Positions 35,669 to 45,485 of a stretch of DNA of 64,000 nt are shown here, one piece after another. Position 1 is the first letter of the stretch, and every line of letters begins with the position of its first letter. A program made the translations under genes and the position numbers. Source of the stretch: Virgibacillus proomii (GTDB taxonomy: Bacteria; Bacillota; Bacilli; Bacillales; Amphibacillaceae); NCBI RefSeq assembly GCF_018916875.1, contig NZ_JAHLNO010000019.1:496001-560000 (forward strand). Direction: 5' to 3'. Below the pieces are notes generated by a model. It ran no database searches. It saw only the letters and a program-made list of their open reading frames with translations, and was not told the origin of the DNA.

Positions 35669-36727
35669 ATGAAATCAAAAGTAACAAGTATGGAGTTCTT
35701 GCACTCTAAATTAAATATTTATTCGGCTGAGAATGTTAATTTATCTTCTATTCTTGATTTTTTTAGCACTCATTTTATTATAAAAAATAATAACAAAATT
35801 AACAATAGTCTTGCTGATATATATATATATCATTCAAATGAATTAAAAAATATTAATTTTAAAAGGGGAGAGGATGTATATATAAGAAAAAGTGCATCTG
35901 ACTTTTTTACAATTAAAGCAAAAAAAGTCTTTTTAAACAATCAAGAATATCTAAGGATTGATCAGACAGGTACCATTATTAATTTTAGACCGGAAAAAAA
36001 CGAGATTCATATTCAATTACAACAGCAAATAGAGCAAAAAGATAAATTAACAGTAATTGAAATTATTAGAGATTTGGTACTAAGACATGAAGAAAACAAT
36101 GGAGTGGTTATATTGCATGCCACCTGTGCGTTTAAAAATAATCAAGCTTCAATAATAATTGGTTCAAAAGGAGCTGGAAAATCTACTACTTTACTTGAGT
36201 TTGTTCAGAAAGCAGATTATAAATTTATGAGTGGGGATAAGACGTTCATATGGATCGAAAATAATACAGTAGTTGCTTCTGGTTGGCCAGATTATCCACA
36301 TTTAGGTTTAGGTACTATTTCAAAATATCCAGAGTTAGTGGAAAAATTAGATTTAAAAGAAAAAATAAAGTCTAATAGGGAGGATATCTGGTCGACAAAA
36401 CACAAAATAGCTGTTTCTCCTACTAAATTCAAACAGGTTTTTCCATGCACTCCGCCTGGCTTAATTTGTTCGGTAGCTAATATGTATTATCCTAGATTAC
36501 ATGACTCTGATTCTTGTGTTTTAGTTAGAAAAGAAAATAAAGCTGAGTTTATTTTACCGCATGTTGAATCACTTTATAAAGAGGATGATGATTATTGGAA
36601 TAATTATATCAAATTATCAAAAGTTGACTCACAAAAGAATAGTGAGGTAATTAATGCCCTTGAGAAATTGGAATCTTATGAAATTGAAGGTAATGGAATT
36701 ATAGATGGGAAAATGATAACGAAATGA
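35669..36727 (+). CDS. HPr-kinase-like (HprK-related) kinase
   Basis: This 352-residue protein starts at the ATG at 35669, with AAAGGAG 7 bases upstream; an earlier in-frame start at 35624 lacks a site. The N-terminal 150 residues are not recognisable. At about 165-173 lies a P-loop GSKGAGKST inside VILHATCAFKNNQASIIIG, followed by TTLLEFVQKADYKFMSGDK. This is the order of HPr kinase/phosphorylase and of the HprK-like kinases in lasso-peptide and other clusters. Expected activity is transfer of phosphate to a Ser/Thr-type hydroxyl. Here it may phosphorylate the hydroxyl of the aldol product or a carrier/peptide; no such kinase is a known part of phosphonate pathways as far as I can recall. 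Confidence 0.7.
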   Translation: MKSKVTSMEFLHSKLNIYSAENVNLSSILDFFSTHFIIKNNNKINNSLADIYIYHSNELKNINFKRGEDVYIRKSASDFFTIKAKKVFLNNQEYLRIDQTGTIINFRPEKNEIHIQLQQQIEQKDKLTVIEIIRDLVLRHEENNGVVILHATCAFKNNQASIIIGSKGAGKSTTLLEFVQKADYKFMSGDKTFIWIENNTVVASGWPDYPHLGLGTISKYPELVEKLDLKEKIKSNREDIWSTKHKIAVSPTKFKQVFPCTPPGLICSVANMYYPRLHDSDSCVLVRKENKAEFILPHVESLYKEDDDYWNNYIKLSKVDSQKNSEVINALEKLESYEIEGNGIIDGKMITK

Positions 36728-36737
36728 GGAGTTTTGA

Positions 36738-37133
36738 TTGAAATCATTTGAAATTTTGTCTAAAGGATTCAATTCTGACATTGATATCACTGAAAAAATT
36801 CAAAAATTATTAGAAAATAGTACAGGAAGCGGAATATTAAAAGTTTTTTCTCCAGGAAGTACAAATGCTTTAGTATTAATGCGATATGAGTCAGGAGTAA
36901 TTGAAGACTTTAAAAACATATTAGAATCTATTGCTTCACCGTATAAAAAATATAAGCATGAAATAACAACGAATGATAATAATGGTGCTGCACATATATA
37001 TTCCATGTTGTTGGGGAATTATGTTTTACTACCTTATAAAGACAATGAGCTATTAATATCTGATAAGCATAGAGTTGTTTTATTTGACTTTGATCTAAAA
37101 GCGGCTAATCGGACAGTTTTAGTTGATTTTTAA
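36738..37133 (+). CDS. UPF0047 (YjbQ-type) protein
   Basis: This 131-residue protein of the YjbQ/UPF0047 fold has DITEKIQKLLENST, then GILKVFSPGSTNALVLMRYE, then NDNNGAAHIYSMLLGNY and HRVVLFDFDL. YjbQ proteins form trimers and have a promiscuous thiamine-phosphate-synthase activity; their real role is uncertain. The usual DGNGHSHL stretch appears here as DNNGAAHIYSMLL, so one conserved His seems replaced. The TTG at 36738 follows GAGGAG. It lies 10 bases after the kinase gene, so the two may act together. A role in a phosphonate pathway would be new. Confidence 0.72.
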   Translation: MKSFEILSKGFNSDIDITEKIQKLLENSTGSGILKVFSPGSTNALVLMRYESGVIEDFKNILESIASPYKKYKHEITTNDNNGAAHIYSMLLGNYVLLPYKDNELLISDKHRVVLFDFDLKAANRTVLVDF

Positions 37134-37178
37134 TTTAATAAGGAATTTACGAATACTATACTAAAAGGAGGAGATTTT

Positions 37179-38327
37179 TTGAAAAAGAGATTAGCAACGC
37201 CTGGACCAACATTTGTACCAACTGATATATTACTTGCAGGTGCAAAAGAATCAATTCACCACCGATCAAATGATATGAAAACAATTATGGAAGGGATAAA
37301 TCAATCCCTTCCACAATTCTTTGGTTCTAAGAATGAAGTGTATACTATGTTGAGTTCTGGTACAGGTGCTATGGAGAGTGCTGTATTTAATTGTTTTAAC
37401 AAAGGTGATAAGGTTCTCGTAATAAATAATGGGTACTTTGGTAAAAGATTTAAAGATATTGCTAGCCGTGCCAGTTTAGAAGTCTTATCTATAGACATTG
37501 AATGGGGAGAGCCTTTTGAATTAGATCAAATTAAAGAAATTTATTTTAGTAATAAAGACTTACAAGGTATTCTTGTTGTTTATAGTGAAACCTCTACTGG
37601 CGCAGTAAATGATATAAAAGAAATCGGTGACTTTTTTCGCCAAACTAATGTACTAACTGTAGTAGACGCAATTAGTGGTTTAATTTCTCATGAAATGCAA
37701 ATGGATGAATGGGGATTAGATGTTGTAATTGCTTCTTCACACAAAGGCTTTATGATGCCTCCGGGTCTGTCATTTGTTTGTATATCGAATAAGGCGTGGG
37801 GAAAAATATCTTATACAGAAGAAAATACTTACTATTTTTCATATAAGCGCTTTAAAGATTTTTATCCTGCACCTCCCTCTTCTCCTGGGGTTTCGCTTAT
37901 TTTCTCTCTCGAAAAGTCTATTGAGATATTAAAATCAGAAGGTATAGCAAACATTCATAGTAGACATCAATTATTAGCAACAGCTACTCAGAATGCACTT
38001 ACTTCACTTGGATTCAAATTATTTATTTCTGATTCTTTTAGGAGAAGTAATACAATTACTTCAGCATTAGCACCACGAGGAGTGGATACAAGTGTTCTTT
38101 TAAATAGTATTAATGAGGATTTTGGATTAACTATAACTGGTGGCCAAGGGAAATATAAAGGAATAATGATACGAATTGGCCATATCGGTGCTTTTGATGA
38201 ATTAGATTTATTTAGTGTTTTTGGAGCTATAGAGATGTGTTTAAGCAAAAATAATTACGAATTTCAAGAAGGAGCTAGTACAAAAGCATTAATTAACACT
38301 TTTAAAAAGGAGAAGACGAATGCTTAA
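37179..38327 (+). CDS. Class V PLP-dependent aminotransferase
   Basis: This 382-residue fold-type I enzyme belongs to the alanine/serine-glyoxylate aminotransferase branch. It has LATPGPTFVPTDILLAG, MLSSGTGAMESAVFNCF (cofactor phosphate loop), TVVDAISGLISHEMQMD and the Schiff-base lysine in ASSHKGFMMPPGLSF. 2-aminoethylphosphonate:pyruvate aminotransferase (PhnW) is in the same class, so phosphonoacetaldehyde amination is one possibility. Amination of the aldol product to a phosphono-amino acid is the other, and fits the ATP-grasp ligases better. The TTG at 37179 has AGGAGGAG upstream. It overlaps the glutaredoxin gene. Confidence 0.87.
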   Translation: MKKRLATPGPTFVPTDILLAGAKESIHHRSNDMKTIMEGINQSLPQFFGSKNEVYTMLSSGTGAMESAVFNCFNKGDKVLVINNGYFGKRFKDIASRASLEVLSIDIEWGEPFELDQIKEIYFSNKDLQGILVVYSETSTGAVNDIKEIGDFFRQTNVLTVVDAISGLISHEMQMDEWGLDVVIASSHKGFMMPPGLSFVCISNKAWGKISYTEENTYYFSYKRFKDFYPAPPSSPGVSLIFSLEKSIEILKSEGIANIHSRHQLLATATQNALTSLGFKLFISDSFRRSNTITSALAPRGVDTSVLLNSINEDFGLTITGGQGKYKGIMIRIGHIGAFDELDLFSVFGAIEMCLSKNNYEFQEGASTKALINTFKKEKTNA

Positions 38328-38577
38328 AATTTATCAGAGAGAAACTTGTCCCTATTGCAAGCCTGTCAGAGAAAAGTTAACAGAGTTAAATGTTACGTAT
38401 ATTAATGTTAATTTACCAAAAAAAAGAAGTGAGCGAAAGGAGTTAATTGAACTAACAGGTGTTCCGTATATCCCAGCTTTAGTTGATGAAGAAGTGATAA
38501 TTGCAGGAAAAGAAGGGAGTTATAAGGACGTTTTAGAATATATTGAAAAAAAATTTACTAATAATAAAGAGAGTTAA
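38320..38577 (+). CDS. Glutaredoxin-family protein
   Basis: This 85-residue protein with a CPYC redox site at the N-terminus (YQRETCPYCKPVREKL), cis-Pro TGVPYIPALV and GKEGSYKDVLEYIE at the end has the normal length for small glutaredoxin-like proteins. Its start overlaps the end of the aminotransferase gene, so the two are translationally coupled. Bacillaceae normally rely on bacillithiol systems, so a dedicated glutaredoxin suggests a thiol step or an oxidised enzyme in the pathway. Its partner is unknown. Confidence 0.85.
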   Translation: MLKIYQRETCPYCKPVREKLTELNVTYINVNLPKKRSERKELIELTGVPYIPALVDEEVIIAGKEGSYKDVLEYIEKKFTNNKES

Positions 38578-38584
38578 AATCTAT

Positions 38585-39244
38585 ATGTTGTATATATTTA
38601 TATCAGATATCCATAGTAATTGTAAAAATCTAGATAAAGTTCTTGATGAAATCAAAACTTCTACTGTAGAACCATTTAAACTTATTTGTTTAGGCGATAT
38701 TTTTGAGGTCAAAGTGTCAAAGAAAAAGATTGATAGCTTTTTCTTTGATACTATAGATGAAATAATTAGCGAAGGTTCGCAGCTTGTAAAAAAATTAGAG
38801 GGCGCTGAGCTGATTAGAGGAAATCAAGAAGAACGGTTATTTACACTGATACCGTCAAATAAGTTACCTTCTTATTTAAAAAAACTATGTCCTCTTTTGA
38901 AAACTCAAATCCATATAAATGATGAATGTAAGGCTGTACACGGTCATCAATATTCATGGAATAGATACGATGCTTTCAGCCATTACCCTTTAATAGAATT
39001 AAATGAATACCCAATTTTATTTTATGGTCATAGTCATGAAAATAATCTATTTGAAGTGAATGTATCAGAAAAAAATATAGAGTACCAAAAAAAAGAAATA
39101 GAATTTAATAAATCTTACAAACTTGTTCGGAAATTAAAAGTAAATTACCTGATTAACGTAGGAGCTTTAAAAGAAAATGACATAAATTGGGTAAAATACG
39201 ATACAGAAAAGCGCTTGGTAACTTTTTATAATATGAAAATCTAA
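38585..39244 (+). CDS. Metallophosphoesterase (calcineurin-like)
   Basis: From the preferred ATG at 38585 the protein has 219 residues. All metal-site motifs are present in order: SDIHSN (DxH), CLGDIFE (GD), LIRGNQEE (GNxE), AVHGHQY and LFYGHSHENN (GHxH). It hydrolyses phosphomono- or diesters. In this cluster it might remove a phosphate added by the HprK-like kinase or cleave a nucleotide-phosphonate intermediate; both are inference. The upstream in-frame ATG at 38543 would overlap the glutaredoxin gene by 35 bases. The ribosome site is weak (AGAGAG), so coupling to the previous gene is likely. Confidence 0.85.
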   Translation: MLYIFISDIHSNCKNLDKVLDEIKTSTVEPFKLICLGDIFEVKVSKKKIDSFFFDTIDEIISEGSQLVKKLEGAELIRGNQEERLFTLIPSNKLPSYLKKLCPLLKTQIHINDECKAVHGHQYSWNRYDAFSHYPLIELNEYPILFYGHSHENNLFEVNVSEKNIEYQKKEIEFNKSYKLVRKLKVNYLINVGALKENDINWVKYDTEKRLVTFYNMKI

Positions 39245-39253
39245 ATTAAGGGG

Positions 39254-40477
39254 TTGAGTTCTATTCGTCATATACTTTTAATCAATTCAGATAAAATGGA
39301 ACCAATTGATGTGATAAAAAGTCGAGATGAAGACTTATATATAAGTGTATTAACAAAAGAGCAATATAAAGATCTATATAAGGAAATTGCTGACAATATT
39401 TTTATAATTAACACACTAGAAAACTTGCTCGCAGTAAGGGAGATTGTTGTTGATATTCATAGGATAAAAAAAATTGATTATATTATCACGCCAACCGAAA
39501 AAGGAGTTCTGGCAGGTGGTTTTATCCGTTCTTTTTTTGGAATAGATGGGGTTAGGTTTGAAACGGCACTTTCTACTACTAATAAATTAGACATGAAGAC
39601 AAAAGTTAATGATGCAGGTATCGAAACTGCTAACTTTAGAAGATTAGATAACTTAAAGCAGGTTTTATCAATCGGAGATGAACTTGGTTGGCCAGTAATT
39701 ATAAAGCCTGCCATAGGCTCTGGAACAAGAAATACTTTTAGAATTAAATCGAAAGAGGAGTTTCTCACGATGAGGGACGATAATCAATTGTTTACAAGTT
39801 TATATAAAAGCAATGTTCCCATGCTTATTGAAAATTATATTGAAATAGAAGAATATCATTGCGATGGAATAATAAATGAAAGTGAACTAGTTTTTTTATC
39901 TATATCAAAGTATTTGGAACCTCCTTTAGAATCAATGGAAGGGTTTTTAGGATCTTACATTCTTCCTGAAGATCAACCTATTTTTAATAGATTAAAAACA
40001 ATGGTGGAGAAGATTGTTAAAGCGTTAGAGATTCCAAGAGGGCCTATACATGTAGAATTGTATCGGACAGATTCCGACCAATTAGTATTTGGGGAGATTG
40101 CGCTTAGACCTGGTGGGGCCGGAGTATTCAAAACAATTAAAAGCCAATATGATATTTCTATTTGGGAAAAAGCTTACGAGGTAGAAACAGAGTCATTTGA
40201 GAAAATTAATATTAAGATTAATGATAATATATGTGGATGGGTAGGCTTACCTTGCAAAAATGGAGAGTTAGCGGATTTTACAAGTAGAGAATCTCTCTAT
40301 GAATTAGATAATTGTATAAAGTATATAGAGCAGCATTTTCAAAAAGGAGATATAGTAAACCAAGAGATATCATCTACATTTCATCTTTATACGCTCTACT
40401 TTGAAGTACCGCAGTTAAATGATATTGAAAACTTAATTAAGAAATTACATGATGCTTATTATATCGTTTCTGTTTAA
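39254..40477 (+). CDS. ATP-grasp ligase, second of the cluster
   Basis: This is a 407-residue ligase. It has a start region like RHILLINSDKMEPIDVIKS, then the ATP-grasp core GWPVIIKPAIGSGTRNTF and MLIENYIEIEEYHCDG. The metal-binding end is LVFGEIALRPGGAGVFK. It resembles carboxylate-amine ligases that build dipeptides or amino acid conjugates. It is not closely similar to the divergent ligase at 31375, so two different bonds are probably formed. The start is uncertain: TTG at 39254 touches AAGGGG, and a non-standard ATT nine bases later has better spacing. It is followed by the exporter. Confidence 0.82.
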   Translation: MSSIRHILLINSDKMEPIDVIKSRDEDLYISVLTKEQYKDLYKEIADNIFIINTLENLLAVREIVVDIHRIKKIDYIITPTEKGVLAGGFIRSFFGIDGVRFETALSTTNKLDMKTKVNDAGIETANFRRLDNLKQVLSIGDELGWPVIIKPAIGSGTRNTFRIKSKEEFLTMRDDNQLFTSLYKSNVPMLIENYIEIEEYHCDGIINESELVFLSISKYLEPPLESMEGFLGSYILPEDQPIFNRLKTMVEKIVKALEIPRGPIHVELYRTDSDQLVFGEIALRPGGAGVFKTIKSQYDISIWEKAYEVETESFEKINIKINDNICGWVGLPCKNGELADFTSRESLYELDNCIKYIEQHFQKGDIVNQEISSTFHLYTLYFEVPQLNDIENLIKKLHDAYYIVSV

Positions 40478-40506
40478 ACCAAATTTAGGGATGCGGTGAT
40501 TGTTTA

Positions 40507-41721
40507 ATGAAAGAGTTAATAAGAAATACACGATTTTTAATACTCTGGATAGCCCAGTTAGCTTCAGGTTTAGGTAATACAATGGCTGTTTTTATTATTT
40601 CTTGGTTAATTTTTGATTTGACAGGATCGGAAGCTGCAATGGGAAAGATATGGTTTTTTTATATGTCTGCTTTTATTATAAGTCTTATACTGGTAGGTCC
40701 TTATATAGACAAAATACAAAAGAAATATATAATGGTTTTGTCTGAATGGGGAAGAGCTATTTCGTTTTTATTGCTGGTATTATTTATATCTATAGATCAA
40801 TTGTCAATTATGATTATGTATATTATTGTAATACTTGTGGGCTTACTAGAACCAATATTCAAACCAGCATCACGTGCATATTTATCAGAGATAGTAGATA
40901 AAAGATATTTGATAAAGGCAAATTCTATACTTGAGTCAACACTACAAATAACTATGATTATTGGTCCATCATTAGGCGGATTACTACTATTGACCTTTTC
41001 ACCATTAATTTTATTAATATTATTGATTTCATTTCTATCCATAGCAGGAAGTTTTATAATACTTTTAGAACCAATCGAGTTAAAAAGAGATTCGTTATCT
41101 AATAGTTGGTTCTTGGATTTTAAAATAGGATTGAAATTCTTTAAAGATTTTCCATTATTTATGTATATGATTATATTTGTTTTTTTCTTAAATTTTAGTG
41201 CAGGGGCTATTCAACCCCTTTTGTTACCGTACGTTTTAAAACATTTAAAGGGGACTCCAGAACAATATGGGTTTTTAACATCCAGCTTAGCATTAGGAAT
41301 GTTAATTGGAGCTTTAATATTGACCATTAAAAAGGAACATAGAAATTTAAAACATTTAATGTTTGGTTCCATAATATTTAGTGGTTTGTGCCTCAGTGCA
41401 ATAGGCTTTTCTGCTTTTTTTGTTATTTCGTTGATTTTAATAATACTTTATGGCTTTTTTATCTCCATATTTAATATAAATAATACAACTTTATATCAAG
41501 TAAACCCTCCTGTTAAATTACGGGGTAGAGTAATGGCAGTAAGAAGTTTGGTATCTAAAGCAGGAATCCCTTTTGGAGCACTTATAGGCGGCTATATATC
41601 AGAAAGTGTTGGCGTAAATAATTTATTTATCATTTTGGGCTTGATCATGGTTTTTACCTGTATCGCAGGGTGGTTTTTACCTGTTTTCGACAATTTAAAA
41701 ACCTCTAGTTATAAACTATGA
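40507..41721 (+). CDS. MFS exporter (DHA3-like)
   Basis: This 404-residue membrane protein has about 12 hydrophobic helices. The beginning (FLILWIAQLASGLGNTMAVF), the loop DKIQKKYIMVLSEWGRA and the N-half ending FKPASRAYLSEIVDKR are typical of the DHA3 efflux group, and GRVMAVRSLVSKAGIPFGAL is the equivalent loop of the C-half. It is the last gene of the operon, so it most likely exports the finished phosphonate and thereby gives self-protection. No other resistance gene, such as a threonine synthase copy, is present. Confidence 0.87.
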   Translation: MKELIRNTRFLILWIAQLASGLGNTMAVFIISWLIFDLTGSEAAMGKIWFFYMSAFIISLILVGPYIDKIQKKYIMVLSEWGRAISFLLLVLFISIDQLSIMIMYIIVILVGLLEPIFKPASRAYLSEIVDKRYLIKANSILESTLQITMIIGPSLGGLLLLTFSPLILLILLISFLSIAGSFIILLEPIELKRDSLSNSWFLDFKIGLKFFKDFPLFMYMIIFVFFLNFSAGAIQPLLLPYVLKHLKGTPEQYGFLTSSLALGMLIGALILTIKKEHRNLKHLMFGSIIFSGLCLSAIGFSAFFVISLILIILYGFFISIFNINNTTLYQVNPPVKLRGRVMAVRSLVSKAGIPFGALIGGYISESVGVNNLFIILGLIMVFTCIAGWFLPVFDNLKTSSYKL

Positions 41722-41960
41722 AGTTTTGGGTTTCGATTATGGATATTGAAATAAATATTAAATATACAATGGTGGTAAAAGTATAATATCCAAGCTCATA
41801 AAGGTGCACGCGTTTTAGCTCCTCAACCCATTTAGTGTTCCCATCATAGGGTTCATTAAGATCAGAAGGAGGTAAAGAACGTATCATAGAAGATGGATCC
41901 CGGGGAACAGGTCCTCGCTTTCCATAAGTGAGAACGATTTAATTATTTGGGAACGATCAG
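41705..41960 (-). pseudogene. Possible transposase N-terminal relic
   Basis: Minus strand reads YGKRGPVPRDPSSMIRSL, then DLNEPYDGNTKWVEELKR and VHLYELGYY. A GxPPRDPxxMLRS block and a later (T)xWVxxLRxxPLYAxL block occur near the start of some IS transposases. The stretch overlaps the exporter end by a few bases and is otherwise unrecognised. If right, the phosphonate cluster has IS remains on both sides. Confidence 0.35.
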
Positions 41961-41999
41961 TTATACAAGTTTATGTGCTATAAAACCGATAAATCAACA

Positions 42000-42039
42000 A
42001 ACGCCATTTAAGAGGTTGTATACTCAAATGGCGTTTTTA
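42000..42039 (-). terminator. Terminator of the GH13 gene
   Basis: AACGCCATTT (42000-42009) pairs with AAATGGCGTT (42026-42035). It lies just past the stop of the leftward glycosidase gene and carries T/A runs on both sides. Confidence 0.8.
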
Positions 42040-42045
42040 CAAACC

Positions 42046-43858
<1,813 letters not shown>

Positions 43859-43988
43859 TATTTTAGTAGAAACATATCTAAATGGTTAATAAAAATATAT
43901 GTTTATTTATTTGATAATACCATAAGCCAATGATTATTGAAACCGTTATCCTAGTTTATTTTAGGGAGTTTTAAGCATGAAAATATAT

Positions 43989-44046
43989 TTGCATTTTGAA
44001 ATTTATGTTGTATAATGAAACTACAATGTTAGTGCAAACGATTTCA
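43989..44046 (+). promoter_or_regulatory. Promoter and cre site of the maltodextrin operon
   Basis: TTGCAT (43989), 16-base spacer and TATAAT (44011-44016) form a sigma-A promoter. TGCAAACGATTTCA (44033-44046) fits the CcpA consensus TGNAANCGNNNNCA and sits just after the expected start of transcription, so glucose repression by roadblock is likely. The LacI regulator encoded downstream might also bind it. Confidence 0.7.
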
Positions 44047-44097
44047 CAAAGGTGCTCGCATTGTACATAAAATAAATAACCTTATGGAGGGTTTAAC

Positions 44098-45372
44098 ATG
44101 AAAAAGTGGTTGTTTTATTTAGTTGCAATGATTCTATTAACTAGTATTTTAACAGCCTGTGGACCAGATGATGCTAAAAAATCTGGTGGGAAAGAAGAGG
44201 CAAAAAGTTCTGATGAAATGCCTGAAAAACCTGAATCATTAAAGCTTTGGGTTAATGATGAAGAAAAACAGAAAGAAGCATTAAAGAAAATGACCGATAA
44301 ATACACAGAAGAAACAGGAATTAAAGTAGAAATGATTCCGGTCAGCATGCTGGAACAAATAGAAAAGTTGGACGTTGAAGGTCCTGCGGGGAACGGCCCA
44401 GATGTTATATTTCAGCCACATGATAGAATTGGTGATTTGGTACTTAGGGGATTAGTAGAACCGGTTGATCTTGGAGATACAGAGAAAGAATACACAGATA
44501 ATGCCTTGAAGGCAATACAATATGATGGCGAGAACTGGGGTTATCCAGCTGTTTCGGAAACATATGCCATGTTTTACAACAAAGCTCGTGTAGAAAAAGA
44601 GCCTAAAACCATGAAAGAAATTATGGAGATAGCTGAAAGAGATACGGATCCTGGTAAAGATCAGTTTGGCTTTCTGATGGAAGCAGCTAACTTATACTTT
44701 GTATACCCTTTCTTTTCCGGAAATGGAGCATATGTGTTTGGAAATAAAGATGGCAAGTATGACGTATCGGATATCGGTTTGAATAACGAAGGTGCTGTGA
44801 AAGGTGGCGAACTAGTGAAGGAATGGTTCGATAAAAAATATATACCTCAAGATTTAACACCAGATATTATGAATGGATTGTTCAAGGAAGGAAAGGTTTC
44901 TACAGTAATTAACGGTCCTTGGATGGTTCGGGAGTATGCGGATGCTTTAGAGGATGATTTAGGAACTGCTCCAATACCGGTATTGGATAACGGAGAAAAT
45001 CCAAAATCATTTGTTGGTATTAAGTCTTATATGCTTTCTTATTACTCGGAAAATAAAGAGTGGGCGCAAGATTTAATGGCTTATTTGACTAACTTTGATA
45101 GTTCTATGATGTATTATGAGATCGCTGGAGAGTTGCCTGCGCGTAAAGATGCAATGGAAGATCCGAATATTGCTGAAGACCCAATTTATTCAGCATTTGC
45201 AGAGCAAACCAAATATGGGGAGCCAATGCCGAGTGTTCCCGCCATGCAGCAAATATGGGAACCATTTAACGATTGCTTAAACTTCATTTCAAAAGGTGAG
45301 CCTGTGAAGGAAGTATTAGATGAAGCCGTTCAAACGATTCAAGAAAAAATAGAAGCTTCCGGAGCAAAATAA
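44098..45372 (+). CDS. mdxE: Maltodextrin-binding lipoprotein
   Basis: This 424-residue ABC solute-binding protein has a lipobox ILTAC at residues 17-21, so it is anchored outside the membrane. The mature part starts with a Lys/Glu-rich linker, then ESLKLWVNDEEKQKEALKKM, NGPDVIFQPHDRIGDLV and VINGPWMVREYADAL, the MalE-type family 1 pattern. It captures maltose or longer maltodextrins for the two permeases that follow. GGAGGG precedes the ATG. The ATPase subunit is not in this operon; as in B. subtilis, a shared MsmX-type ATPase elsewhere probably serves it. Confidence 0.92.
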   Translation: MKKWLFYLVAMILLTSILTACGPDDAKKSGGKEEAKSSDEMPEKPESLKLWVNDEEKQKEALKKMTDKYTEETGIKVEMIPVSMLEQIEKLDVEGPAGNGPDVIFQPHDRIGDLVLRGLVEPVDLGDTEKEYTDNALKAIQYDGENWGYPAVSETYAMFYNKARVEKEPKTMKEIMEIAERDTDPGKDQFGFLMEAANLYFVYPFFSGNGAYVFGNKDGKYDVSDIGLNNEGAVKGGELVKEWFDKKYIPQDLTPDIMNGLFKEGKVSTVINGPWMVREYADALEDDLGTAPIPVLDNGENPKSFVGIKSYMLSYYSENKEWAQDLMAYLTNFDSSMMYYEIAGELPARKDAMEDPNIAEDPIYSAFAEQTKYGEPMPSVPAMQQIWEPFNDCLNFISKGEPVKEVLDEAVQTIQEKIEASGAK

Positions 45373-45485
45373 ATGAAACGCAAGCGGTATAGGAGATCCC
45401 TGTACCGCTAAATAAACATACTTCATATGAAATAATTAATCAACAACTGTGTTTTCAGCAATTGTTAAATAGGAGGAGATGCGGG

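Noticed and set aside
30236..41960. Integrative element with att sites in tRNA-Thr
   Set aside because: No integrase gene and no repeat of the tRNA 3' end on the far side of the cluster were found.
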